Assembly (NCBI RefSeq): GCF_009604385.1
Contig: NZ_WEGJ01000042.1
Span: 1-60,579 of the forward strand
DNA: 60,579 bases
Source: Streptomyces smaragdinus
Lineage (GTDB): Bacteria > Actinomycetota > Actinomycetes > Streptomycetales > Streptomycetaceae
Direction of reading: 5' to 3'
The notes below the pieces were generated by a model that saw nothing but the letters and a program-made list of their open reading frames with translations, searched no databases and was not told the origin of the DNA. The position numbers were made by a program, and so were the translations under genes. This document shows positions 16,753 to 25,471 of the stretch, piece by piece. Position 1 is the first letter of the stretch; each line of letters starts with the position of its first letter.

Positions 16753-18276
16753 TTGAGCATGGCACCGGCTCCCCGCCCCGACGCGGCCGCGCGCTTCACC
16801 GCGCACGGCGCCCACCACATCGGCGGCCGGCTCCGCCCCGGCACCGCGGGCCGCACCCACACCGTCGTGGACCCGGCGACCGGCGAGGACGTCCTGACCT
16901 ACGAGCTCGCCTCGCCCGCCGACGTCGACACGGCGGTCGCCGCCGCCGCGGCCGCCTTCCCCGGCTGGTCGGGCGCCACCCCCGGCGAGCGCTCCGCCGC
17001 GCTGCACCGCCTCGCGGGCCTGCTGGGCGAGCGGGCCGGGGACCTCGCGTACGCCGAGTCGCTGCAGTGCGGGAAGCCGATCCGGCTGACGACGGAGTTC
17101 GACGTCCCCGGGACCGTCGACAACACCGCCTTCTTCGCCGGCGCCGCCCGGCTGCTCGAGGGCAAGGCCGCCGCCGAGTACAGCGGCGACCACACCTCGT
17201 ACGTCCGCCGCGAACCGATCGGCGTCGTCGGCTCGACCGCCCCGTGGAACTACCCGCTGCAGATGGCCGCCTGGAAGATCCTCCCGGCGCTCGCGGCCGG
17301 CAACACCATCGTCCTCAAGCCGTCCGAGCTCACCCCGCTCACCTCCCTGATGCTCGCCGAGGCCGCCACCGACGCCGGCCTCCCGGACGGCGTGGTGAAC
17401 ATCGTCTGCGGCACCGGACCGGAGGCCGGCGAACACCTCGCCGGCCACCCGGACGTCGCGATGACGTCCTTCACCGGCTCCACCGCCGTCGGCCGGAAGG
17501 TCGCCGCGATCGCCGCCCGCGGCGCCAAGCGCGTCCACCTGGAGCTCGGCGGCAAGGCCCCGTTCGTCGTGTTCGACGACGCCGGCCTCGAGGCCGCCGT
17601 GCACGGCGCCGTCGCCGCCGCCCTGATCAACACCGGCCAGGACTGCACCGCCGCCACCCGCGCCTACGTCCAGCGCCCCCTGTACGACGCCTTCACCGCC
17701 GGCGTCGCCGGCCTGATGGCCCGCGTCCGCCTCGGCGACCCCCTCGACCCGGCGACCGACCTGGGCCCGCTGATCTCGTACGCCCAGCGCGACCGCGTCG
17801 CCGGCTTCGTCGCCCGCGCCGTCGCCGCCGGCGCCCGCGCGGTGACCGGCGGCCGCGCCCCCGACGGCCTCAAGGGCGCCTACTACGAACCCACGCTGAT
17901 CACGGGCGCCGCCCAGGACAGCGAGATCGTCCGGGACGAGATCTTCGGCCCGGTGCTCGTCGTCCTCCCCTTCGACTCCGACGACGAGGGCCTGGCCCTG
18001 GCCAACGACACCCCGTACGGCCTGGCCGCCTCCGCCTGGACTCGGGACCTCTACCGGGCCGGCCGCGCGACCCGCGAGCTGCGGGCGGGCTGCGTCTGGA
18101 TCAACGACCACATCCCGATCATCAGCGAGATGCCGCACGGCGGACACCGGTCCTCCGGCTACGGCAAGGACATGTCGGCGTACTCCCTGGAGGAGTACAC
18201 CCAGGTCAAGCATGTGATGCAGGACACAACAGGTGTCGCGCGCAAGGCCTGGCACCGTACGGTCTTCACTCCCTGA
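16753..18276 (+). CDS. Second aldehyde dehydrogenase of the aminoaldehyde type
   Basis: Dehydrogenase of 507 residues, with catalytic C298 (NTGQDCTAATRA), base E264 (LELGGKAPF) and PWNYPLQM. Its body is clearly similar to the 476-residue enzyme just upstream, so the pair are paralogues. Substrate is probably an aminoaldehyde from putrescine or longer polyamines. GGAG at 16740-16743 fits a TTG start at 16753 better than the ATG at 16759. It heads a run with potD, potA, potB, potC and a saccharopine-dehydrogenase-like gene. Confidence 0.88.
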   Translation: MSMAPAPRPDAAARFTAHGAHHIGGRLRPGTAGRTHTVVDPATGEDVLTYELASPADVDTAVAAAAAAFPGWSGATPGERSAALHRLAGLLGERAGDLAYAESLQCGKPIRLTTEFDVPGTVDNTAFFAGAARLLEGKAAAEYSGDHTSYVRREPIGVVGSTAPWNYPLQMAAWKILPALAAGNTIVLKPSELTPLTSLMLAEAATDAGLPDGVVNIVCGTGPEAGEHLAGHPDVAMTSFTGSTAVGRKVAAIAARGAKRVHLELGGKAPFVVFDDAGLEAAVHGAVAAALINTGQDCTAATRAYVQRPLYDAFTAGVAGLMARVRLGDPLDPATDLGPLISYAQRDRVAGFVARAVAAGARAVTGGRAPDGLKGAYYEPTLITGAAQDSEIVRDEIFGPVLVVLPFDSDDEGLALANDTPYGLAASAWTRDLYRAGRATRELRAGCVWINDHIPIISEMPHGGHRSSGYGKDMSAYSLEEYTQVKHVMQDTTGVARKAWHRTVFTP

Positions 18277-18365
18277 ACCCGCCTGAACAGCCCGAACATC
18301 CCCTGCCCCGTCGCACCGGACCCTCACGGCCCCTCGCGCTCCCTCCTCCCGGAAGGCCGACCCCC

Positions 18366-19613
18366 ATGGATTTGTTCGCAGGACTGCCCGAGCCCCTGGC
18401 CAGAGCGTGGGAACGGAGTCTCACGAGCGGCCGCGCCGCACACACCCGGCGCCGCTTCCTGGCCGCCTCCGGCGCGCTCGCCGCCGGCGCCGCCCTGACC
18501 GGCTGCGGCATAGCCGGCTCCGGCGACGGGGAGAAGGACACCGGGGACAAGGCCGCCGCCGCCAAGGACTACTCGGCCAAGGAGAAGAAGGTCGTCTTCT
18601 CCAACTGGCCGCTGTACATCGACGTCGACGACAAGGACGAGAACAGGCGCCCCACCCTGGAGCGCTTCCAGCAGCAGACCGGCATCGAGGTCAAGTACAC
18701 CGAGGACATCAACGACAACGTCGAGTTCTTCGGCAAGATCAAGCCCCAGCTGGCCGCCGGCCAGGACACCGGCCGCGATCTGATGATCCTCACCGACTGG
18801 ATGGCCGGCCGCTTCATCCGCGCCGGCTGGGCCCAGCGCCTCAACCCCGCGAACCTGGGAAACGTGGTCACCAACATGGAGGCCCGGTTCCGCAACGCCG
18901 CCCACGACCCCGGCCGGCAGTTCACCGTGCCGTGGACCGGATTGTCGACGGTCATCGCGTACAACAAGAAGACCACCGGGGGCAAGAAGATCGAGAGCGT
19001 CTCCCAGCTGCTCGGCGACTCCTCCCTCAAGGGCAAGGTCTCCCTGCTCACCGAGATGCGCGACACCGTCGGGATGACGCTGCTCGACATGGGCAAGGAC
19101 TGCACGAAGTTCACCGACGACGACTACGACGCCGCGCTCGCCGCCGTGCAGAAGGCCGTGGACTCCGGGCAGATCCGCCGCTTCACCGGCAACGACTACA
19201 CCGAGGAGCTCGCCAAGGGCGACATCGGCGCCTGTCTGGCCTGGGCCGGCGACATCGTGCAGCTGCAGGCCGACAACGAGGACATCGAGTTCGTCATCCC
19301 GGCCAAGGGCTACCTCTACGCCACCGACGACATGCTGATCCCCGCCAAGGCCCGCCACCAGGCGAACGCCGAGGCGCTGATGAACTTCTACTACGACCCG
19401 AAGAACGCGGCCGAACTCGCCGCCTGGGTCAACTACATCTCCCCGGTGGCCGGCGCCAAGGAAGAACTGGCCAGGATCGACGAGAGTCTGGCGAACGACC
19501 CGCTGATCATCCCCGACCAGGCGATGATCGACGGGGGCCACGTCTTCATGGACCTCGACGAGGCCAAGGCGTCGGCGTACGAGGACAAGTTCGCCAAGCT
19601 GATCGGGGCCTGA
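18366..19613 (+). CDS. potD: Spermidine/putrescine ABC transporter substrate-binding lipoprotein
   Basis: PotD-like binding protein of 415 residues. The N-terminus carries a twin-arginine-type motif (RRRFLAAS) followed by a hydrophobic run and a lipobox (LTGC, about residues 46-49), so it is probably exported folded by Tat and lipid-anchored. The mature part has the PotD/PotF-type opening KKVVFSNWPLYID. GGAAGG lies about ten bases before the ATG. The same frame is open far upstream, but that part is the antisense of the dehydrogenase gene's reading frame and was rejected. Confidence 0.93.
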   Translation: MDLFAGLPEPLARAWERSLTSGRAAHTRRRFLAASGALAAGAALTGCGIAGSGDGEKDTGDKAAAAKDYSAKEKKVVFSNWPLYIDVDDKDENRRPTLERFQQQTGIEVKYTEDINDNVEFFGKIKPQLAAGQDTGRDLMILTDWMAGRFIRAGWAQRLNPANLGNVVTNMEARFRNAAHDPGRQFTVPWTGLSTVIAYNKKTTGGKKIESVSQLLGDSSLKGKVSLLTEMRDTVGMTLLDMGKDCTKFTDDDYDAALAAVQKAVDSGQIRRFTGNDYTEELAKGDIGACLAWAGDIVQLQADNEDIEFVIPAKGYLYATDDMLIPAKARHQANAEALMNFYYDPKNAAELAAWVNYISPVAGAKEELARIDESLANDPLIIPDQAMIDGGHVFMDLDEAKASAYEDKFAKLIGA

Positions 19614-19616
19614 CAC

Positions 19617-20762
19617 ATGGCCGAGTCCACCCCGCCGGCCGGCGTCACCCTGCGCGGCGTCGGCAAGACCTTCGGCGACGTTACCGCCGTCCACCCGCTG
19701 GACCTCACCGTCCCCCAGGGCTCCTTCTTCGCCCTGCTCGGCGCCTCCGGCTGCGGCAAGACCACCACCCTGCGCATGATCGCCGGGCTGGAGCGGCCCA
19801 CCACCGGCCGGGTGCTGCTCGGCGAACGGGACGTCACCGCGCTCCCGCCGCACAAGCGGCCCGTCAACACCGTCTTCCAGAGCTACGCGCTCTTCCCGCA
19901 CCTCGACGTCTCGGAAAACGTCGCCTTCGGCCTGCGCCGCCGGGGCCTGAAGTCCGTGACCAAGCAGGTCACGGAGGTGCTGGAGCTCGTCGAACTCGGA
20001 CACCTCGCCCGCCGCCGCCCCAGTCAGCTCTCCGGCGGCCAGCAACAGCGCGTCGCCCTCGCCCGCGCCATCGTCAACCGCCCCGAGGTGCTGCTCCTCG
20101 ACGAACCGCTGGGCGCCCTGGACCTCAAGCTGCGCCGCCAGATGCAGCTGGAGCTCAAGCGCATCCAGACCGAGGTCGGCATCACCTTCGTGCACGTCAC
20201 GCACGACCAGGAGGAGGCCATGACCATGGCCGACACCATCGCCGTGATGAACGCCGGCCGCGTCGAGCAACTGGGCGCCCCCGCCGAGCTGTACGAGAAC
20301 CCGCGCTCCGCGTTCGTGGCGAACTTCCTGGGCCAGTCGAACCTGATCGAGGCCGGGATATCCGGCACCGACGGCGACGACATCCTGCTGAGCGTGGGCG
20401 ACGCCAAGCTCACGCTGCCGAAGTCCCGTACCCACGCCGCCTCCACCGCCACCGGCGGCACGGTCCTCGCCGGCATCCGCCCGGAGAAGATCACCATGAC
20501 CCCCCGGGCCGCCGAGGCGGACATCCCCGGCGGACGCAACCGGCTCACCGGCACGGTCGTCGACGCGTCCTTCACCGGCGTCTCCACCCAGTACGTCGTG
20601 AAGAGCCCCGCCTGCCCCGAGCTCGCCGTCTTCGCGCAGAACGCCGAACGCGAGCGGCTGGCCCCCGGCGCCGACGTCGTCCTGCACTGGGACCCCGCGC
20701 ACACCTTCGGCCTCGACGGCCGCGAGGACATCGACGCGGGCACCGGGGAGGACGCCGTATGA
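19617..20762 (+). CDS. potA: Polyamine ABC transporter ATP-binding protein
   Basis: PotA-type ATPase of 381 residues: Walker A GASGCGKTT (about residues 41-49), Q-loop VFQSYALFPHLDVSENVAFGL, signature LSGGQQQRVALARAI, Walker B VLLLDEPLGALD, switch histidine in HVTHDQEEAMTMAD, and a C-terminal TOBE domain from about residue 290. It starts three bases after potD and its stop overlaps the potB ATG (ATGA), so the importer subunits are co-translated. Confidence 0.95.
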   Translation: MAESTPPAGVTLRGVGKTFGDVTAVHPLDLTVPQGSFFALLGASGCGKTTTLRMIAGLERPTTGRVLLGERDVTALPPHKRPVNTVFQSYALFPHLDVSENVAFGLRRRGLKSVTKQVTEVLELVELGHLARRRPSQLSGGQQQRVALARAIVNRPEVLLLDEPLGALDLKLRRQMQLELKRIQTEVGITFVHVTHDQEEAMTMADTIAVMNAGRVEQLGAPAELYENPRSAFVANFLGQSNLIEAGISGTDGDDILLSVGDAKLTLPKSRTHAASTATGGTVLAGIRPEKITMTPRAAEADIPGGRNRLTGTVVDASFTGVSTQYVVKSPACPELAVFAQNAERERLAPGADVVLHWDPAHTFGLDGREDIDAGTGEDAV

Positions 20763-21667
20763 CGGCCGTCGCCGCCCCGGCGCCGGACGTCCCGCCGCCG
20801 GCCCGCCGACGCGGCCTCACCCCGTACTGGCTGCTGCTGCCCGCCGTCCTGTGGCTCGCGGTGTTCTTCGTCGCCCCGCTCTTCTACCAGGCGTCCACGT
20901 CGGTGCAGTCCGGGTCGATCGAGAAGGGCTTCGAGGTCACCTGGTCGTGGTCCAACTACACCGACGCCCTCGGCGAGCACGGATGGCACTTCGTCCGCTC
21001 CTTCGCCTACGCGGCCACCGCCACCGCCCTGTGCCTGGCGATCGCCTACCCCCTGGCGTACCTGATCGCCTTCCGCGCCGGCCGCTGGCGCAATCTGCTG
21101 CTCGTCGCGGTCATCGCGCCGTTCTTCACCAGCTTCCTCATCCGCACCCTGGCCTGGAAGACGATCCTGTCCGACTCCGGCCCGCTGGTCTCGGCCCTGA
21201 ACAGCCTGCACTTCCTGGACGTCACCGGAGCCCTCGGCCTGACCACCGGCGACCGGGTACTGGCCACACCGCTGGCGGTGGTCTGCGGGCTGACGTACAA
21301 CTTCCTGCCCTTCATGATCCTGCCCCTCTACACCTCGCTGGAGCGGATCAACCCCGCCCTGCTGGAGGCCGCGCGGGACCTGTACGCCACCCCGGCGACC
21401 ACCTTCCGCAAGGTCACCTTCCCGCTGTCCCTCCCGGGCGTCGTGGCCGGCACCCTGCTCACCTTCATCCCGGCGTCCGGCGACTACATCAACGCCCAGC
21501 TCCTCGGCTCGCCGGGGGAGCAGATGGTCGGCAACGCCATCCAGAAGCAGTTCCTCAACGTGCAGGACTATCCGACCGCCGCCGCCATGTCGTTCGTGCT
21601 GATGGCCGCGATCCTGATCATCGTCACCGTCTATCTGCGCAAGGCCGGGACGGAGGAGGTCGTCTGA
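20759..21667 (+). CDS. potB: Polyamine ABC transporter permease PotB
   Basis: Membrane permease of 302 residues with six predicted transmembrane segments and the EAA-type loop LLEAARDLYATPATTFRKVTF. The motif GDYINAQLLG is typical of PotB. The ATG overlaps the potA stop by four bases and the stop shares one base with the potC ATG. Confidence 0.95.
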   Translation: MTAVAAPAPDVPPPARRRGLTPYWLLLPAVLWLAVFFVAPLFYQASTSVQSGSIEKGFEVTWSWSNYTDALGEHGWHFVRSFAYAATATALCLAIAYPLAYLIAFRAGRWRNLLLVAVIAPFFTSFLIRTLAWKTILSDSGPLVSALNSLHFLDVTGALGLTTGDRVLATPLAVVCGLTYNFLPFMILPLYTSLERINPALLEAARDLYATPATTFRKVTFPLSLPGVVAGTLLTFIPASGDYINAQLLGSPGEQMVGNAIQKQFLNVQDYPTAAAMSFVLMAAILIIVTVYLRKAGTEEVV

Positions 21668-22458
21668 TGGGCTGGATCCGACGCAACCTCGTGGTCCTCG
21701 CCGGACTGCTGGCGCTGGGCTATCTGCTGCTGCCGAACCTGGTGGTGCTGGCGTACTCCTTCAACGACCCGGCGGGCCGCTACAACTACGAGTGGAACGA
21801 GTTCTCCACCGACGCCTGGCGCGACCCCTGCGGCATCGCCGACATGTGCACCTCCGTCGGCCTCAGCCTGCGGATCGCCGTCATGGCGACGATCGCCGCC
21901 ACCGTGCTGGGCACCCTCGCCGCGTTCGCGCTGGCCCGCCACCGCTTCCGCGGCCGGGGCGCCGCCAACGGGCTGATCTTCCTGCCGATGGCCATGCCGG
22001 AGGTCGTGATGGCGGCGTCCGTCGGCACGCTCTTCCTCAACATGCGCATCGAGTTCGGCGTCACCACCATCCTCATCGCGCACATCATGTTCTGCCTCAG
22101 CTTCGTCGTCGTCGCCGTCAAGGCACGCGTGGCGAGCATGGACCCGCGGCTGGAGGAGGCGGCGCGCGATCTGTACGCCGGTCCCCTGCAGACGTTCTGG
22201 CGGGTCACGCTGCCGCTCGCGGCGCCCGGGATCGCGGCCGGCGCGATGCTCAGCTTCGCCCTGTCGCTGGACGACTTCGTCATCACGCAGTTCAACTCCG
22301 GGCCGTCGACGGTCACCTTCCCGATGTTTGTCTGGGGCGCCTCCCAGCGCGGCATCCCGGTCCAGGTGAACGTCATCGGCTCCGCGATGTTCTTCCTCGC
22401 CGTGGCCCTGGTGCTGGGCGGCCAACTGATCGGCGGCCGCCGCAAGGCACGCGCGTAG
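21667..22458 (+). CDS. potC: Polyamine ABC transporter permease PotC
   Basis: Second permease subunit, 263 residues, with six predicted membrane segments, the EAA loop LEEAARDLYAGPLQTFWRVTL and the PotC-typical SLDDFVITQFNSGP. An extra DPCGIADMC segment with two cysteines sits in the first outside loop. It completes the PotDABC importer; the downstream gene follows by 33 bases. Confidence 0.95.
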   Translation: MGWIRRNLVVLAGLLALGYLLLPNLVVLAYSFNDPAGRYNYEWNEFSTDAWRDPCGIADMCTSVGLSLRIAVMATIAATVLGTLAAFALARHRFRGRGAANGLIFLPMAMPEVVMAASVGTLFLNMRIEFGVTTILIAHIMFCLSFVVVAVKARVASMDPRLEEAARDLYAGPLQTFWRVTLPLAAPGIAAGAMLSFALSLDDFVITQFNSGPSTVTFPMFVWGASQRGIPVQVNVIGSAMFFLAVALVLGGQLIGGRRKARA

Positions 22459-22491
22459 CACCCACCCCACACGCACACACCTGGAACCCTC

Positions 22492-23700
22492 ATGCGCATC
22501 CTGCTCGTCGGCGCCGGCGGCGTCGGCACCGCGATCACCCGTATCGCCGTACGGCGTGACTTCTTCGAGGCGATGGTCGTCGCCGACTACGACCTGACCC
22601 GGGCCGAGGCAGCCGTCGCCGCCGTCGAGGACCCCGGCCGCTTCACCGCCGCCCGCGTGGACGCCTCCGACCGGGACGCCGTCGTCGCGCTGCTGCGCGA
22701 GCACCGGTGCGACGTGCTGCTGAACGCCACCGACCCGCGCTTCGTGATGCCGCTGTTCGAGGCCGCGTACGAGGCGGGCACCCGCTACCTCGACATGGCG
22801 ATGTCGCTGTCGAAGGCGCACCCCGACCGCCCGTACGAGGAGTGCGGGACCAAGCTCGGCGACGAGCAGTTCGCCGCCGCGGCCGACTGGGAGGCCAAGG
22901 GCCTCCTCGCGCTGCCCGGCATCGGCGTCGAGCCCGGACTGTCCGACGTCTTCGCCCGCTACGCCGCCGACCACCTCTTCGACGAGATCGAGGAGATCGG
23001 CGTACGCGACGGGGCGAACCTCACCGTCGACGGCTACGACTTCGCGCCCTCCTTCTCCATCTGGACGACGATCGAGGAGTGCCTGAACCCCCCGGTCGTC
23101 TGGGAGAAGGCGCGCGGCTGGTACACCACCGAGCCCTTCAGCGAGCCGGAGGTCTTCGACTTCCCCGAGGGCATCGGCCCCGTCGAGTGCGTCAACGTCG
23201 AGCACGAGGAGGTGCTGCTCATCCCGCGCTGGGTCGGCGCCGGGAAGGTCACCTTCAAGTACGGGCTCGGCGACGAGTTCATCGACGTCCTGAAGACCCT
23301 GCACAAGCTGGGCCTGGACCGCACCGACCCGGTCGAGGCCGGCGGCGTGCGGGTCTCCCCGCGCGACGTCGTCGCCGCCTGTCTCCCGGACCCGGCGGGC
23401 CTGGGGGAGCGGATGCACGGCAAGACGTGCGCCGGGACCTGGGTCAAGGGCGTGAAGGACGGGGCGCCGCGCGAGGTGTACCTGTACCACGTCGCCGACA
23501 ACCAGGAGACGATGCGCGACTACGGCAGCCAGGCCGTCGTATGGCAGACGGCGATCAACCCCGTCGTGGCCCTGGAGCTGCTGGCCGGGGGCGTCTGGTC
23601 CGGCAAGGGCGTCCTGGGCCCGGAGGCCTTCCCGCCCAAGCCGTTCCTGGACCTGCTGACGGCGTACGGCTCCCCGTGGGGACTGCGCGAGGAGATCTAA
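22492..23700 (+). CDS. Saccharopine dehydrogenase-like NAD(P)-dependent oxidoreductase
   Basis: A 402-residue protein with an N-terminal Rossmann fold (ILLVGAGGVGTAITR) and a C-terminal saccharopine-dehydrogenase-type domain. This family joins or splits an amino group and a keto acid or aldehyde (saccharopine reductase, carboxynorspermidine synthase). Being last in the pot operon, it probably acts on an imported polyamine or an aminoaldehyde made from it; the actual reaction is not known. Its 3' end overlaps the opposite-strand phosphodiesterase gene by four bases. Confidence 0.82.
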   Translation: MRILLVGAGGVGTAITRIAVRRDFFEAMVVADYDLTRAEAAVAAVEDPGRFTAARVDASDRDAVVALLREHRCDVLLNATDPRFVMPLFEAAYEAGTRYLDMAMSLSKAHPDRPYEECGTKLGDEQFAAAADWEAKGLLALPGIGVEPGLSDVFARYAADHLFDEIEEIGVRDGANLTVDGYDFAPSFSIWTTIEECLNPPVVWEKARGWYTTEPFSEPEVFDFPEGIGPVECVNVEHEEVLLIPRWVGAGKVTFKYGLGDEFIDVLKTLHKLGLDRTDPVEAGGVRVSPRDVVAACLPDPAGLGERMHGKTCAGTWVKGVKDGAPREVYLYHVADNQETMRDYGSQAVVWQTAINPVVALELLAGGVWSGKGVLGPEAFPPKPFLDLLTAYGSPWGLREEI

Positions 23701-24368
23701 CGCAGGACCCGCCGCAGCGCGGCGACGCGGTTCGTGGTGATGGAGTCGACCCCCATCGCCACGAGCCGCCGCATGTTGCGCGGCCAGTCGACGGTCCACG
23801 CCGACACCAGAAACCCCTGGTCGTGCGCCGTGCGCACCGCGTCCGGGGTGAGATGGCCGAAGCGGTAGTTCAGCCACCGCGGCCGCAGTACGGGCAGCAG
23901 CCGCGCCCGGTGCGGGGCCCAGCCCAGCGCGATCTCGGCGTCCGCGTCCGCCCGCCGCACGGCCAGCAGCCCGGACGTGTCACCGCAGTAGTAGACGCGG
24001 TCCGCCGCCCCGCTCGCGTGCACCTCGGCCACCGTCGCCTCCGCCGCGCCGGCGTGCGTCAGATCGACGAACGACCGCACCCCGTCGGGCGCCTCCGCCA
24101 TGACGTCCAGGGCCGCCCGCAGCGTCGGCACCCCGCCGTGCGTCAGCCGCCGCAGCTCCTCGTACGTGAGCTGGGCCAGCGGTACGTCATGCCCCCACAG
24201 CCGCTCCAGGGTGGCGTCGTGCAGCAGCACCGGGACCCCGTCCCGGGTGAGCCGCACGTCGAACTCGACGGCGTCCGCCCCCTTCGCCAGCGCGCAGCGC
24301 AGCGACGGGAGGGTGTTCTCGCGGGCGGTGTAGGGATCGCCCCGGTGAGCTACGGCCTTGATGTCCAC
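23697..24368 (-). CDS. Glycerophosphodiester phosphodiesterase family protein
   Basis: TIM-barrel enzyme of 223 residues that hydrolyses glycerophosphodiesters to glycerol-3-phosphate and an alcohol. The family motifs are at the N-terminus: AHRGDPYTARENT, VEFDVRLTRDGVPVLLHD (HRG, the E/D metal pair and the second His). There is no signal peptide, so it is a cytoplasmic form. Its start overlaps the end of the deaminase gene upstream by 19 bases. Confidence 0.9.
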   Translation of the reverse strand: MDIKAVAHRGDPYTARENTLPSLRCALAKGADAVEFDVRLTRDGVPVLLHDATLERLWGHDVPLAQLTYEELRRLTHGGVPTLRAALDVMAEAPDGVRSFVDLTHAGAAEATVAEVHASGAADRVYYCGDTSGLLAVRRADADAEIALGWAPHRARLLPVLRPRWLNYRFGHLTPDAVRTAHDQGFLVSAWTVDWPRNMRRLVAMGVDSITTNRVAALRRVLR

Positions 24369-25381
24369 GAGGCCAGATAATCATCGATCTCGGTCGTGAG
24401 GAGCCGTTTCGCGGTCTGATCGAGGAAGGACGCGGCCACGGCGTTCCTCGCCAGCCCCGCCACCCCGGCCTCGTCGAGGTCCAGCAGCCGGGCGGCGACG
24501 GCGTACTCCGTATTGAGGTCCGTACCGAACATCGGCGGGTCGTCGCTGTTGATCGTCACGGGCACCCCGGCGGCGACGAACTCCGTCAGCGGGTGCTCCT
24601 CGAGCCGCTCGACCGCCCGGGTCGCGATGTTCGAGGTCGGGCAGACCTCCAGCGGGATCCGGTGCTCCGCCAGATACTCCAGCAGCCGCGGGTCCCGCGC
24701 CGCGCTCGTGCCGTGCCCGATGCGCTCGGCGCCCAGCTCGCGGATCGCGTCCCATATGGTCTGCGGGCCCGTTGTCTCGCCGGCGTGCGGGACGCTGTGC
24801 AGCCCCACCGCGCGCGCCTTGTCGAAGTACGGCTTGAACTGCGGCCGCGGCACCCCGATCTCCGGCCCGCCCAGCCCGAACGACACCAGCCCGTCGCAGC
24901 CCAGGTCCACCGCGATCCGCGCGGTCTCCTCGGCCGACTCCAGGCCCGCCTCGCCGGGGATGTCGAAGCACCAGCGCAGCACCACGCCGAGTTCCTTCTC
25001 CGCCGAGACCCGGGCGTCCTCGATGGCCTCCAGGAACGCGCCGTCGGGGATGCCGCGGCGCACCGAGGAGTACGGGGTGACGGTCAGCTCGGCGTAGCGG
25101 ATCTGCTGGCGCGCCATGTCGCGGGCGATCTCGTACGTCAGCAGCCGTACGTCCTCCGCGTCGCGGACCAGGTCGACGACGGCCAGATAGACGTCGATGA
25201 AGTGGGCGAAGTCCCGGAAGGTGAAGAACTCCTTCAGCTTGTCCGGGTCGAGCGGGACCGGCGAGTCCGGGTGCCGCGCGGAGAGTTCGGCGACGATCCG
25301 GGGCGAGGCCGAGCCGACGTGGTGCACGTGCAGTTCGGCCTTGGGCAGTCCGGCGATGAACGACTCGAGCACGGCGGGCAC
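24350..25381 (-). CDS. Adenosine deaminase family; possibly 6-aminodeoxyfutalosine deaminase
   Basis: Zinc deaminase of 343 residues in COG1816. The metal and catalytic motifs are KAELHVHH (instead of the HxHLDG of classic adenosine deaminases), PHAGE, GHGTS and NSDDPPMF. Members from streptomycetes at what I recall as this chromosomal position were shown to deaminate 6-aminodeoxyfutalosine in the futalosine route to menaquinone, so that is my favoured substrate; adenosine is the alternative. The GTG start has no good ribosome site. Confidence 0.85.
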   Translation of the reverse strand: MPAVLESFIAGLPKAELHVHHVGSASPRIVAELSARHPDSPVPLDPDKLKEFFTFRDFAHFIDVYLAVVDLVRDAEDVRLLTYEIARDMARQQIRYAELTVTPYSSVRRGIPDGAFLEAIEDARVSAEKELGVVLRWCFDIPGEAGLESAEETARIAVDLGCDGLVSFGLGGPEIGVPRPQFKPYFDKARAVGLHSVPHAGETTGPQTIWDAIRELGAERIGHGTSAARDPRLLEYLAEHRIPLEVCPTSNIATRAVERLEEHPLTEFVAAGVPVTINSDDPPMFGTDLNTEYAVAARLLDLDEAGVAGLARNAVAASFLDQTAKRLLTTEIDDYLASWTSRP

Positions 25382-25471
25382 TCTTTTCGCGGTCGGCGGT
25401 CGGTACGTCGATCACCGTACCCCCGTACAGTCGTCCGACCGTACGCTGGGGGCGTCGAGCCTGGAGGATCC

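Noticed and set aside
16680..18365. Plus-strand open frame joined to potD, suggesting a 977-residue fusion
   Set aside because: The first 560 codons overlap the aldehyde dehydrogenase gene in another frame and encode Arg/Pro-rich nonsense. The potD protein starts cleanly at 18366 with a signal sequence.
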